Assembly: GCF_002556545.1 (NCBI RefSeq)
Contig: NZ_CP022685.1
Coordinates: 4,194,001 to 4,258,000 of the forward strand
Reading direction: 5' to 3'
Origin: Streptomyces formicae
Lineage (GTDB): Bacteria; Actinomycetota; Actinomycetes; Streptomycetales; Streptomycetaceae
Length of the DNA: 64,000 nt
Shown here: positions 1-8,327 of the stretch, one piece after another
How positions within the stretch are numbered: the stretch's first letter is position 1
How the letters are laid out: every line of letters starts with the position of its first letter
Notes under the pieces: model-generated
Database searches by the model: none
What the model saw: only the letters and a program-made list of their open reading frames with translations
Told to the model about the DNA's origin: nothing
Program-made: the position numbers and the translations under genes

Positions 1-596
1 TGCGCGGGGTTCGTCATCGGGGTGTCGACCGCGCCCGGACAGACCGCGTTGACGCGGATGTTCCTGGCCGCCAGCTCCATCGCGGCGACGCGGGTGAGGC
101 CGAGGATCGCGTGCTTGGTCGCGGCGTACGCGCCGACGTACGCCATGCCCGTCATCGCCGTGTACGACGCGGTGTTCACGATCGTGCCGCCGCCCGCCGC
201 GCCGATCTCGGGCGCGACGGTGCGGATCCCCAGGAAGCAGCCGACCTGATTGACCTGGATCACCTGCTGGAACTCTTCGAGCGGGGTGCTGACCAATTCG
301 TTGAAGCGCAGGATCCCGGCGTTGTTCACCAGTCCGTCGATCTTCCCGAAGGCGTCCTTGGTGGCGGCGACGGCGGCCTGCCAGTCCGCCTCGCTGCTCA
401 CGTCCAGGTGCACGAACTTGGCGGTGTCCTCCCCCAACTCCTTGGCCAGCGCCTCGCCCTGGTCGTCGAGCACATCCGCGATGACGACACGCGCCCCTTC
501 GGCGGCGAAGAGGCGCGCCTCCTGCTCGCCCTGCCCGCGCGCCGCGCCCGTCACGATCGCGACGCGGCCGTCCAGCTTGCCCGTGCCGTTGCCCAT
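1..596 (-). CDS. SDR-family oxidoreductase, C-terminus cut by window edge
   Basis: The visible 198 residues are the N-terminal part of a classical short-chain dehydrogenase. They show the nucleotide-binding TGAARGQG near residue 17, the VNNAG motif near residue 90, the active-site NTAS serine and the YAATK tyrosine-lysine pair. The overall look recalls 3-alpha/20-beta-hydroxysteroid dehydrogenases and FabG-like enzymes, but the substrate cannot be told. The ATG at 596 follows GGGAG at a good distance and lies 10 nt after the stop of the upstream LLM-family gene, so the two form one operon. The gene runs off the left end of the window. Confidence 0.9.
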   Translation of the reverse strand, partial: MGNGTGKLDGRVAIVTGAARGQGEQEARLFAAEGARVVIADVLDDQGEALAKELGEDTAKFVHLDVSSEADWQAAVAATKDAFGKIDGLVNNAGILRFNELVSTPLEEFQQVIQVNQVGCFLGIRTVAPEIGAAGGGTIVNTASYTAMTGMAYVGAYAATKHAILGLTRVAAMELAARNIRVNAVCPGAVDTPMTNPA

Positions 597-606
597 GGGT
601 CACTCC

Positions 607-1563
607 CTAGTCGTTGAGGTGCGGAGCCACGTCCGCGGCGAACGCCGCCATCTGATCGGTGAGTTCGGTACGGCTCCGACTGCGGAAGCGCACCTGGATC
701 TGGTCCACGCCCATCGCGCCGTACTCCCTGAGCGACTCCGCGAGGGCCTCCGGCTTCCCGGTGAGCGTCCTGTGCCCCACATGCCAGGAGGGCTCTCCTA
801 TGTGCAGCGCCTCCGTGATCGCGCCGACCGTGATCGGCTCCTCGATCCCCGCCTCCCGCCGCAGCCGCTTGAGCTTCGCGATCTGCGCGGGCAGCTTGTC
901 CCTCGGGTCGCCCTGCGGCAGCCAGCCGTCGGCGCGGGTGGCCGCGCGGCGTACGGCGGCGGGCGAGGAGCCGCCGACCCAGAGCGGAACGTGGGGCTGC
1001 GCCGGGCGTGGACGCTGCCCCAGCCCCTCGAACTCGAAGCGCTCACCGTGATGTTCGGGGTACTCCTCCGGCCCGAGCGCCGCCTTCAACGCGTCGATCG
1101 TCTCGTCGAGGACCGGCCCGCGCCGGTCGAAGTCGACGCCGAGCACCTCGAACTCCTCCCGCACGTGCCCCGCTCCCACCCCGAGGATCAGCCGGCCACC
1201 ACTGAGGTGGTCGAGCGTCGCGTACTGCTTCGCGGAGAGGAGGGGGTGACGCAGTCCCACGATGGCCACGTGGCTCATCAGGCGGACGTTCTCGGTGATG
1301 GCGGCGAGGAAGGACAGGGTGGAGACGGGGTCGTACCAGATGGTGCTCATGGCTTCGGCGAGGTGCCGGGGGATGCCGACGTGGTCGCAGCCCGCGAGGT
1401 AGTCGAAGCCGGTGCGGTCGGCGGTGCGGGCGATTTCCGCGAGGTCGTCGGGGGTGGCGGTGGCCTCCCAGGACTCGACGTAGAGCGAACTCTGGGACTG
1501 GACCGGGAGCTGCATCCCGTACACCAGCCGCCCCTGCGGAATGTCCTGTGCCTCGGCACTCAT
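607..1563 (-). CDS. LLM-class (probably F420-dependent) oxidoreductase
   Basis: This 318-residue TIM-barrel protein resembles the luciferase-like monooxygenase class that uses reduced F420 or FMN. Visible family features are the repeated RTADRTGFDYLAGCDH segment near residue 45, GRLILGVGAGHVREEF near residue 120 and the PLWVGGSSPAAVRRAAT segment near residue 195. A GTG at 1575 is in frame, but the ATG at 1563 has the better-spaced GAGGAG. It is the first gene of an operon with the SDR gene, and two copies of the CTGAC-N5-GTCAG palindrome lie upstream. This implies control with the other catabolic operons. The substrate is unknown. Confidence 0.85.
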   Translation of the reverse strand: MSAEAQDIPQGRLVYGMQLPVQSQSSLYVESWEATATPDDLAEIARTADRTGFDYLAGCDHVGIPRHLAEAMSTIWYDPVSTLSFLAAITENVRLMSHVAIVGLRHPLLSAKQYATLDHLSGGRLILGVGAGHVREEFEVLGVDFDRRGPVLDETIDALKAALGPEEYPEHHGERFEFEGLGQRPRPAQPHVPLWVGGSSPAAVRRAATRADGWLPQGDPRDKLPAQIAKLKRLRREAGIEEPITVGAITEALHIGEPSWHVGHRTLTGKPEALAESLREYGAMGVDQIQVRFRSRSRTELTDQMAAFAADVAPHLND

Positions 1564-1588
1564 GGGGAACCCCACTCCTCACCGTGAT

Positions 1589-1644
1589 CTGACGGTACGT
1601 CATATACGCCGACGGACACATCGTGATAGCTGACGGTGCGTCAG
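1589..1644 (-). promoter_or_regulatory. Two CTGAC-N5-GTCAG operators upstream of the LLM-SDR operon
   Basis: CTGACGGTACGTCAT occupies 1589-1603 (one mismatch in the right arm) and CTGACGGTGCGTCAG occupies 1630-1644. They are upstream of the LLM gene start at 1563. They belong to the window-wide palindrome family described under findings. Repressor identity is inference only. Confidence 0.7.
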
Positions 1645-1713
1645 GCAAGGGGTTGGGCTGTGGGGCGTCTTGGGTGCGGGTCGTCTTGGGTGCGGGTCGC
1701 CTTGGGTTCGTCG

Positions 1714-2140
1714 GGGGGCGGGGCCGCGGGGGTATGTGCGTACTCGCCGTCCCAGATGACCGCCAACGGACTTGCTTCCCTGCCCCCGTCACTTATGTGC
1801 TCCGTGCGCACATACCCCCACGTCCCCTCGCGCGCGCTCGCGACCGTCCCCCGGTGGGGGTTCCCGGCCCCCAACGGGCCGCAGTCGCCGTTCGACCGGA
1901 GGGGACGTGGCGGTATGTCCGCCCGGAGCACATGTGGCTACGGGGAGAGGTGCCCGGAGTGTGGCGGCCATCTGGGACGGCGAGGACGGACATACCGCCG
2001 CGGCCCCGCCCCACGACCGAACCAGAGGCGCGACCCCAGCCCCTACGGAGCCGCACCGGACCACCGGGGGGGACCCCTTCAGGGGCGCGGGGAACTGCGC
2101 AAAAACCCCCGTGTGCCACCGCACCGAACGCGAGGCACCG
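1714..2140. repeat. Composite intergenic element, copy A (inverted copy at 59138-59640)
   Basis: This stretch, downstream of the amidohydrolase gene and upstream of the LLM-SDR operon, holds no credible gene. It contains two head-to-head modules of about 110 bp. The first is bounded by GGGGGTATGTGCG (1728-1740) and CGCACATACCCCC (1807-1819). The second is bounded by GGCGGTATGTCCG (1909-1921) and CGGACATACCGCC (1987-1999) and lies in the opposite orientation. Inside each is a shared CGCCGTCCCAGATGACCGCC-like core. The tail includes one copy of the 19-bp REP sequence. The whole arrangement reappears, inverted, at 59138-59640. Confidence 0.85.
2074..2100 (+). repeat. REP-like 3'-end repeat
   Basis: A small CCCC-TTCA-GGGG hairpin (2074-2085) runs into the 19-bp core GGGGCGCGGGGAACTGCGC at 2082-2100. 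It lies 50 nt beyond the stop of the minus-strand amidohydrolase gene. The same core follows four other genes in the window and forms an array at 25241-25394. Confidence 0.75.
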
Positions 2141-2150
2141 GCACACAGAC

Positions 2151-3383
2151 CTACACAGCCCCCTCCCAAAGCCCCTCCGACGTAAGCCCAAGAAGATCAA
2201 TCGCGTTACGGCGAACGATGCGATCCACCACATCCGCCGCCAAGTGCCCCATCTGCGACTCCCCCACCTCCCGCGACTTGGGCCACGTCGAATCGGAGTG
2301 CGGATAGTCCGTTTCGTAGAGGACATTGCCGACCCCGATGGAGTCGAGGTTCTTCAAGCCGAACGCGTCGTCGAAGAAGCACCCGAAGACATGGTCGGCG
2401 AAGAGCTCCGACGGAGGTCGGAGAACCTTCTCCGCCACCCCGCCCCAGCCCCGGTTCTCCTCCCAGACCACATCCGCCCGCTCCAGGATGTACGGGATCC
2501 ACCCGATCTGCCCCTCCGCGTACATGATCTTCAGATTCGGGAAGCGCTCGAACTTGCCGCTCATCAGCCAGTCCACCATCGAGAAGCAGCAGTTGGCGAA
2601 GGTGATGGTGGAGCCGACCGCGGGCGGCGCGTCCGGTGACGTCGACGGCATCTTGCTGGAGGAGCCGATGTGCATGGCGATGACCGTGCCGGTCTCGTCG
2701 CAGGCCCGCAGGAAGGGGTCCCATTCGTCCGTGTGGATCGAGGGGAGCCCGAGGTGCGGCGGGATTTCGGAGAAGGCGACCGCCCGCACGCCCCGCGCGG
2801 CATTGCGCCGGACCTCCGCCGCGGCCAGCTCCGCGTCCCAGAGGGGGATGAGGGTGAGCGGTATGAGACGCCCGCCCGCCTCGGGCCCGCACCACTCGTC
2901 CACCATCCAGTCGTTGTACGCCCGCACACCGAGCAGCCCGAGCTCACGGTCCTTCGCCTCGGTGAAGGTCTGTCCGCAAAAGCGCGGAAAGGTGGGGAAG
3001 CAGAGGGCGGACTGGACGTGATTGACGTCCATGTCGGCGAGGCGGTCGGGCACGCTGAACGATCCCGGCCGCATCTGCTCGTACGTGATGACCTCCAGCT
3101 TGATCTCGTCCCTGTCGTACCCGACAGCCGTGTCGAGGCGGGTGAGCGGACGGTGCAGGTCCTCGTACACCCACCAGTCCCCGATGGGGCCTTCGTCCCC
3201 CTTCGCCCCCATCACGGGGGCGAACTTGCCTCCGAGGAAGCTCATCTCCTTGAGGGGCGCGCGGACGATCCGGGGGCCGCTGTCCTGGTACTTCGACGGG
3301 AGCCGGTCCCGCCAGACGTGTGGGGGTTCGACCGTGTGGTCGTCCACCGAGATGATCTTCGGGAAGGTCTCCATGGTCTCCAT
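2151..3383 (-). CDS. Amidohydrolase-2 family metal-dependent hydrolase
   Basis: This protein of about 410 residues has the TIM-barrel amidohydrolase-2 fold, the ACMSD and pyrone-dicarboxylate hydrolase group. Likely metal ligands are the N-terminal SVDDHTVEPP (Asp-His instead of the usual His-x-His), the His in AIAMHIGSSS and the C-terminal Asp in YETDYPHSD. Such enzymes catalyse C-C hydrolysis or decarboxylation in ring-cleavage pathways, and actinobacterial steroid and aromatic clusters often carry them. The start is uncertain: in-frame GTG at 3392 and ATGs at 3383 and 3374 all lie just inside an operator at 3405-3419, and none has a strong Shine-Dalgarno. Confidence 0.85.
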   Translation of the reverse strand: METMETFPKIISVDDHTVEPPHVWRDRLPSKYQDSGPRIVRAPLKEMSFLGGKFAPVMGAKGDEGPIGDWWVYEDLHRPLTRLDTAVGYDRDEIKLEVITYEQMRPGSFSVPDRLADMDVNHVQSALCFPTFPRFCGQTFTEAKDRELGLLGVRAYNDWMVDEWCGPEAGGRLIPLTLIPLWDAELAAAEVRRNAARGVRAVAFSEIPPHLGLPSIHTDEWDPFLRACDETGTVIAMHIGSSSKMPSTSPDAPPAVGSTITFANCCFSMVDWLMSGKFERFPNLKIMYAEGQIGWIPYILERADVVWEENRGWGGVAEKVLRPPSELFADHVFGCFFDDAFGLKNLDSIGVGNVLYETDYPHSDSTWPKSREVGESQMGHLAADVVDRIVRRNAIDLLGLTSEGLWEGAV

Positions 3384-3404
3384 GTCGTCCACGGTAGCGC
3401 CGAT

Positions 3405-3419
3405 CTGACGGTCCGTCAG
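3405..3419 (-). promoter_or_regulatory. CTGAC-N5-GTCAG operator of the amidohydrolase gene
   Basis: The plus strand reads CTGACGGTCCGTCAG, a perfect-arm member of the palindrome family. It lies 12-31 nt upstream of the possible starts of the amidohydrolase gene, where a repressor would block RNA polymerase. Confidence 0.75.
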
Positions 3420-3651
3420 TAAGTCGTACGGTGACGGATCGCCCGCCCCGGGGGCGCGGCGCGATGCGGAACCTGGTGCGAGGACCCTGTGAGAGCCGTC
3501 TCCCACGGCTGACGCATCCGCCATGAACAAGGCAAACTGGCGGGGAGCAGGAACCGACGCAGGACCGAGGCACGACCGACCGGTGCTTCAGTGCGGTCGG
3601 GGCAGCACCGCGACCGGCAGGATTGGGAACCGCAGGGCGGCAGGGGGAGCG

Positions 3652-6630
3652 ATGGTCGATGTACCGCGAGTACCGGAGCAGTGGCGTCCGGCCTCGGGGA
3701 ACACCCCCGAGGAGCGGACCGAGGGGGAGTTTCCCGAGGTCCAGGCGTCGCGCTTCAGCGTGCTCGGACCGGTGCGCGCGTGGCACGGCACGGAACAGCT
3801 CAACACGGGGTCCCCGATGCAGCGGGCCCTCCTCGCGGCCCTCCTCCTGCGGGACGGCCGCACGGCGACGGCCTCCGAGCTGATCGACGCCCTCTGGGGC
3901 GACGAGCCGCCTTCGCAGGCACTGGCGGCGGTACGGACGTACGCGTCCCGGCTGCGCAAGGTGCTGCCCCCGGGCGTCCTGCTCAGCGAGTCGGGCGGGT
4001 ACGCGGTCCGGGTGACGGAGGGCGCCCTGGACCTGACCGCGGCGGAGGACCTGTGGGCCGCGGCCGAGAAGGCCCGTGGCGTCGGCGACCTCTGCCAGGC
4101 GCGTTCGCTGGTCAACAAGGCGCTCGGCCTGTGGGACGGCGAGCCGCTGGCCAACGTCCCCGGCCCCTACGCGGAGACCCAGCGCACCCGCCTGGAGGAG
4201 TGGCGGCTCCAGATCGTGGAGTCCCGCCTCGACATGGATCTGGAACAGGGCTGCCACGCGGAGGCGGTCTCGGAACTGACCGCCCTGACCGCCGCGCACC
4301 CCCTGCGGGAGCGGCTGCGGGAACTGCTCATGCTCGCCCTCTACCGCAGCGGTCGCCAGGCCGAGGCCCTCGCCGTGTACGCCGACACGCGGCGCCTGCT
4401 CGCGGACGAGCTCGGCGTGGACCCGCGCACCGGACTCAAGGAACTCCAGCAGCGCATCCTGCAGGCGGACCCGGCCCTCTCGGAGCCCTCCGCGGGCGAC
4501 CCCGAACCGGCGACGACGGTCGTACGCCCCGCGCAACTGCCCGCGACGGTGCCGGACTTCACGGGCCGCAAGTCCTTCGTGGACGAGCTCAGCGACATCC
4601 TCTCCACGGCCGAGGGACGCGTCATGGCGGTCTCCGCCCTGGCGGGCATCGGCGGCGTGGGCAAGACGACGCTCGCCGTGCACGTGGCGCACGTCGCCCG
4701 CACGCACTTCCCCGACGGCCAGCTGTACGTGGACCTCCAGGGCGCGGGCGCGCGGGCGGCCGAGCCGGAGACCGTCCTCGGCGCCTTCCTGCGCGCCCTC
4801 GGCACGGCCGACTCGGCGATACCGGAATCCCTGGAGGAGCGCGCCGCGCTCTACCGCTCGGTCCTCGACGGCCGAAGGGTCCTGGTCCTCCTGGACAACG
4901 CGCGCGACGCGGCCCAGGTGAGGCCGCTGCTGCCCGGCATGGAGGGCTGCGCGGCGCTCGTCACGAGCCGGGTCCGCATGGTCGACCTGGCGGGCGCGCA
5001 CCTCGTGGACCTCGACGTCATGTCCCCCGAGGAGGCCCTGCTCCTCTTCACCCGGATCGTCGGCGACGAGCGGGTCACCTCCGAGCGGGAAGCGGCCCTC
5101 GACGTGGTCGCGGCGTGCGGCTTCCTGCCGCTGGCCATCCGCATCGCGGCGTCGCGCCTGGCGGCCCGCCGCACCTGGACCGTCTCGACGCTCGCCGCGA
5201 AGCTCGCGGACGAGCGGCGGCGCCTGGACGAACTCCAGGCGGGTGACCTCGCGGTCAAGGCCACCTTCGAACTGGGCTACGGCCAGCTGGAGCCCGCGCA
5301 GGCCCGCGCGTTCCGCCTCCTCGGCCTGGCGGACGGCCCCGACCTCTCCCTGGCGGCGGCCGCGGCGGTCCTCGACCTGCCCCTGGAGGACACGGAGGAC
5401 CTCCTGGAGGCCCTCGTGGACACCTCCCTGATCGAGTCCGCGGCACCGGGCCGCTACCGCTATCACGACCTCGTACGCCTCTACGCGCGTGCGTGCGCGG
5501 AACGCGACGAGCAGCCGCCGAGCGAGCGGGACGCGGCGATGTCGCGGCTCCTCGACTTCTATCTGGCTTCGGCGGCGCGGGTCTATGCGATCGAGCGGCC
5601 GGGGGACCGGACGGTGAGCCACCTGGAGGTCACCCACCACCTCGGGCTCGAATTCGACGACGCGGCCACGGCCTTCTCCTGGCTGCGCGCGGAAGCCGCC
5701 TGCATCCTCGCCTGCGTCCAGCAGTCCCTCGCGCCCAACAGCCTGCGGCGCGCGGTCGATCTGATCCTGGCGGCCAAGAACCTGGCCGAGTCGGGGGCGA
5801 GTTCGCACCGCTATGAGGCGGTGACCCGCGCGGCGCGCGACGTCGCGGCCGCCACGGGGGACGCGTACGCCGAGGGGCGGGCGCGCGTCAGTCTCGCCCA
5901 GGTGCTCAACAAGCTGGGGCGGTTCCACGACGCCTACGCCGAGCTGGAGCTCGCCGTCCAGCTCGCGCTGGAGTCCGGCGACCCGTGGACCCACGGGAAC
6001 GCCCTCAACGAACAGGGCATCGTCAACAACTGCATCAACCAGCCGGCCGTCGGCGAGGGGCAGCTCCTCCAGGCGATCAGTGCCTTCCGCGCCGACGGGA
6101 ACCGGCACAGCGAGGCGAGCGCCCTGTGCAACCTCTCCCGGGCGCTCCTCGCGATGGGGCGCACCAACAAGTCGATCGAGCTGGCCCAGCAGGGGATGGC
6201 CATCTACAGCGAGCTCGGGGTCACTTTCCGGCTCGCCAACGCCAAGTACGCCCTCGGGCTCGCGCTGAGCCAGGCCGGGCGCCACTCGGAGGCCCTCGAC
6301 CAGCTGACGGACGCCCTGGAGATCTTCAGGGACAGTCGCCAGCGCCTGTGGCAGGGGACCACGCACTACCGCATCGCCCAGGTGTCGTTCTCCGACCGCC
6401 GCGTCACGCAGGCCGCGCAGCACGCCGAGCAAGCACTGAGCACCGGCTGCGTGGGCGGCGACTGGATGCGCGCCAACGTCCTGACGATCCTCGGCAGGGC
6501 CCTGCGAGCCCTCGGCCAGGTGGACCGCGCGCAGGCGTGCTGGAGCGAGGCACTGGCCATTCATGAGGCGGGTGGTGCTCCCGAAGCCGCTCAACTGCGG
6601 GAACTCCTCAAGCCGGTCGCGGCGGCCTGA
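3652..6630 (+). CDS. afsR: AfsR: SARP-type global activator with NB-ARC ATPase and TPR domains
   Basis: The 992-residue product matches the length of S. coelicolor AfsR (993) and follows it motif by motif as I remember it. It has an OmpR-like winged helix plus BTAD domain (about 25-275), an NB-ARC ATPase with GIGGVGKTT near 333 and VLVLLDNARD near 410, then TPR repeats from about 700 to the end. AfsR is phosphorylated on Ser/Thr by AfsK and other kinases and activates afsS, thereby raising secondary metabolism. The ATG at 3652 is preferred over upstream in-frame codons because it follows AGGGGGAG and gives the family N-terminus (MVDVPRVPEQ). afsS follows on the same strand. Confidence 0.95.
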   Translation: MVDVPRVPEQWRPASGNTPEERTEGEFPEVQASRFSVLGPVRAWHGTEQLNTGSPMQRALLAALLLRDGRTATASELIDALWGDEPPSQALAAVRTYASRLRKVLPPGVLLSESGGYAVRVTEGALDLTAAEDLWAAAEKARGVGDLCQARSLVNKALGLWDGEPLANVPGPYAETQRTRLEEWRLQIVESRLDMDLEQGCHAEAVSELTALTAAHPLRERLRELLMLALYRSGRQAEALAVYADTRRLLADELGVDPRTGLKELQQRILQADPALSEPSAGDPEPATTVVRPAQLPATVPDFTGRKSFVDELSDILSTAEGRVMAVSALAGIGGVGKTTLAVHVAHVARTHFPDGQLYVDLQGAGARAAEPETVLGAFLRALGTADSAIPESLEERAALYRSVLDGRRVLVLLDNARDAAQVRPLLPGMEGCAALVTSRVRMVDLAGAHLVDLDVMSPEEALLLFTRIVGDERVTSEREAALDVVAACGFLPLAIRIAASRLAARRTWTVSTLAAKLADERRRLDELQAGDLAVKATFELGYGQLEPAQARAFRLLGLADGPDLSLAAAAAVLDLPLEDTEDLLEALVDTSLIESAAPGRYRYHDLVRLYARACAERDEQPPSERDAAMSRLLDFYLASAARVYAIERPGDRTVSHLEVTHHLGLEFDDAATAFSWLRAEAACILACVQQSLAPNSLRRAVDLILAAKNLAESGASSHRYEAVTRAARDVAAATGDAYAEGRARVSLAQVLNKLGRFHDAYAELELAVQLALESGDPWTHGNALNEQGIVNNCINQPAVGEGQLLQAISAFRADGNRHSEASALCNLSRALLAMGRTNKSIELAQQGMAIYSELGVTFRLANAKYALGLALSQAGRHSEALDQLTDALEIFRDSRQRLWQGTTHYRIAQVSFSDRRVTQAAQHAEQALSTGCVGGDWMRANVLTILGRALRALGQVDRAQACWSEALAIHEAGGAPEAAQLRELLKPVAAA

Positions 6631-6666
6631 GGCTTTGACGGGGATTCAGCGGAACATCCCAGCGGG

Positions 6667-6700
6667 CGTTCATCGAACGTTTATGGCGGACTGCCACTCT
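6667..6700 (+). promoter_or_regulatory. afsS promoter with AfsR/PhoP-type direct repeats
   Basis: Two direct repeats, CGTTCAT (6667-6673) and CGTTTAT (6678-6684), are spaced 11 bp start to start. This is the spacing used by SARP proteins and by PhoP PHO boxes. CACTCT at 6695-6700 is a possible -10, about 10 bp after the second repeat. In S. coelicolor AfsR and PhoP bind overlapping sites at the afsS promoter, and this arrangement fits that. The leader to the afsS start would be about 150 nt. Between 6630 and 6856 nothing else was recognised. Confidence 0.65.
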
Positions 6701-6856
6701 CATGGAGTCGATCCGTCGCGTCGGGGGGCAGACGGGTCGCACGGGCCCTACGGATAAAGTGAGCGGCCCAAACGCCCGTTCGGCGACCCTCGGGGGAGTT
6801 GCCGAGCGGGCGTATCCGCTATCTGGACCCCGTCAATTCCATAGGAGTTGTCACTC

Positions 6857-7033
6857 ATGAGCGAGACCAAGAAGACGAGCGGGATCACGACCAAGGGCGA
6901 GGGCCACACGCCCGCGCCGCCCAAGGACGGCGGCGTCACCACGCAGGGCGAGGGCCACACGCCCGCCCCGCCCAAGGACGGCGGCGTCACCACGCAGGGC
7001 GAGGGCCACACGCCCGCCCCGCCCAAGGACTGA
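6857..7033 (+). CDS. afsS: AfsS (AfsR2): small repeat protein, antibiotic-production activator
   Basis: The 58-residue product has three copies of a 17-residue repeat built on GEGHTPAPPKDG, as in AfsS of S. coelicolor (63 residues). AfsS is a small activator induced by AfsR that stimulates pigmented antibiotic production; its biochemical action is not settled. The ATG at 6857 is chosen because AGGAG lies 9 nt upstream; the in-frame TTG at 6848 has none. The last two repeats are virtually identical at the DNA level over 51 bp, which makes copy number changes easy. The gene lies 226 nt after afsR, with its own promoter. Confidence 0.9.
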   Translation: MSETKKTSGITTKGEGHTPAPPKDGGVTTQGEGHTPAPPKDGGVTTQGEGHTPAPPKD

Positions 7034-7063
7034 CACAGACCTCATATCCCGACGGGGGCGATC

Positions 7064-7098
7064 GGCCGCGGCGGCGCGGAGGGGGAGCCGTCGCGGCC
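7064..7098 (+). terminator. Hairpin after afsS
   Basis: GGCCGCGGCGGC (7064-7075) pairs with GCCGTCGCGGCC (7087-7098) with one mismatch and an 11-nt loop. There is no T tract, which is common for Streptomyces terminators. It separates afsS from the secreted peptide gene. Confidence 0.5.
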
Positions 7099-7209
7099 GA
7101 CGCATGTCCGGGCCCGCCACGCGGCGGGGCACCATGGAATCGAACATTCAGGCGCCTCGTCACTAGGGTCACGTGACGTCAGATGTTCCGTCCCACCAGA
7201 GGAGTTGGA

Positions 7210-7380
7210 ATGACTCGCGCCAAGAAGATCCTGGTCACCGTCGCCATCGCGGCGGCCGCCGCGGCGGGTGCCACCGCCCCGGCACTCGCCGACAGCCACA
7301 CCCCGGCACCGCCGAGCGACGGTCACACGCCGTCCGCGCCGTTCGGTGACGGCCACACCCCCTCGGGTCCGCAGGACTGA
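7210..7380 (+). CDS. Small secreted peptide with AfsS-like repeats
   Basis: This 56-residue product begins MTRAKKILVTVAIAAAAA, a typical Sec signal peptide with a likely AxA cleavage near PALA-DS. The remaining 28 or so residues are three short repeats, SHTPAPPSDG, GHTPSAPFGDG and GHTPSGPQD, clearly related to the GHTPAPPKDG unit of AfsS next door. GAGGAG lies 5 nt upstream of the ATG. The gene appears to be a duplication of the afsS repeat region fused to a signal peptide. No function is known to me. It would put an AfsS-like motif outside the membrane. Confidence 0.75.
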   Translation: MTRAKKILVTVAIAAAAAAGATAPALADSHTPAPPSDGHTPSAPFGDGHTPSGPQD

Positions 7381-7387
7381 CCCGTAG

Positions 7388-7421
7388 CGATGGGGGCCGG
7401 GCTGCCGCTCGGGCCCCATCG
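7388..7421. terminator. Bidirectional hairpin between convergent genes
   Basis: CGATGGGG (7388-7395) pairs perfectly with CCCCATCG (7414-7421), with further GC pairs inside. It lies between the convergent secreted-peptide and ATP-grasp genes and could stop transcription from both sides. Confidence 0.6.
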
Positions 7422-7455
7422 CGCCGGGGCGGCCGCAGAGCCGGTGCCGCTTGGC

Positions 7456-8301
7456 TCAGAGCGCCTGCCAGGAGGCCAAGGACTCCTTCAGCGCCGCAAC
7501 GAACCCCTCCCGCACCTCCTCACCCACCAGCTCAAGCGACAAGTACGGATTCAGATCCTCCAGCTCCACCAGCAACAGCCCACCCCCACGCACCCGGCAC
7601 GCGTCCACCCGCTGGACCCCGTGGTCGATCGTGTTCCAGTCCACGAAGCGCTGGGCGAAGGCCAGGTCGTCGGGGGTCGCCGCATACCGCTCCAGGTGCC
7701 AGCGCCGCGCGGGGTCGGGGGCGTACAGCGCGTACTGGAAAGCGCGGTCGACGAAGTAGAACGACACCTCGTACGCGAAGTCGACGCGCGGCTGGATCAG
7801 GAGGTCCGAGGGGCCGGGGGCGAGTTCCGCGAGGTCCTGCCTCGACAGGAACTCCAGTCCTATCGAGTCCGCGCCCAGCTTCGGCTTGACCACGTACGTC
7901 TCCGACGCCGGAAGCCTGTCGACCTCCCCCGCGTCGTCGACCGTGGGGATGACCGGATACCCGGCGGCCGTCAGCTCCAGCAGATACTGCTTGCCGACCA
8001 TGTCCGCCCGCCCGGTGAGCTGATTGCACACAAGCGCCCCGCACTTCGCCGCGCGCTCCCTGAAGTCGTCCCACACCGCCTGGTAGTTGATCACCGGACC
8101 GCTGTTGCGGACGAGCACCACGTCGAAGGCGCCCGTCTCCATCAGGGCCGCCGCGTCCAGCGGATGGCACAGGGCCACGTCGAAGTCCTCGCGCAGGCGG
8201 CCTGAGAGGTAGATGTCCTCGTCGCAGTAGCGGCGGCCCTTGGCCTGGTAGGTGAGGTCCGTGACGAAGAGGACGCGGGGCTGAGCAGGATCGTTGTGCA
8301 T
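7456..8301 (-). CDS. ATP-grasp domain protein of unknown substrate
   Basis: The 281-residue product looks like an ATP-grasp ligase. It has an N-terminal Rossmann-like part beginning RVLFVTDLTY, a lysine segment YVVKPKLGADSIG near residue 145 and a C-terminal metal-binding LVELEDLNPYLSL near residue 250. These enzymes join a carboxylate to an amine or thiol through an acyl-phosphate. No neighbour reveals the substrate. It is convergent with the secreted peptide gene and may be monocistronic. The ATG at 8301 follows a GGGG stretch. Confidence 0.7.
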   Translation of the reverse strand: MHNDPAQPRVLFVTDLTYQAKGRRYCDEDIYLSGRLREDFDVALCHPLDAAALMETGAFDVVLVRNSGPVINYQAVWDDFRERAAKCGALVCNQLTGRADMVGKQYLLELTAAGYPVIPTVDDAGEVDRLPASETYVVKPKLGADSIGLEFLSRQDLAELAPGPSDLLIQPRVDFAYEVSFYFVDRAFQYALYAPDPARRWHLERYAATPDDLAFAQRFVDWNTIDHGVQRVDACRVRGGGLLLVELEDLNPYLSLELVGEEVREGFVAALKESLASWQAL

Positions 8302-8327
8302 CGCCCCATCGTGGCAGCCGTGCGCGG

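Noticed and set aside
250..1587. A 445-codon plus-strand frame opposite the LLM gene
   Set aside because: It has no recognisable domain and mirrors the well-supported minus-strand genes.
1728..1999. Reading element A as a coding gene, since it gives short frames with a repeated VLAVPD peptide
   Set aside because: The same peptide arises from the repeat in both copies and orientations and has no start site or codon bias of a gene.
2944..6594. A very long open frame on the minus strand opposite afsR
   Set aside because: It is the high-GC mirror of the afsR frame. Its composition (Arg/Gly/Val-rich) has no domain, and afsR is certain.
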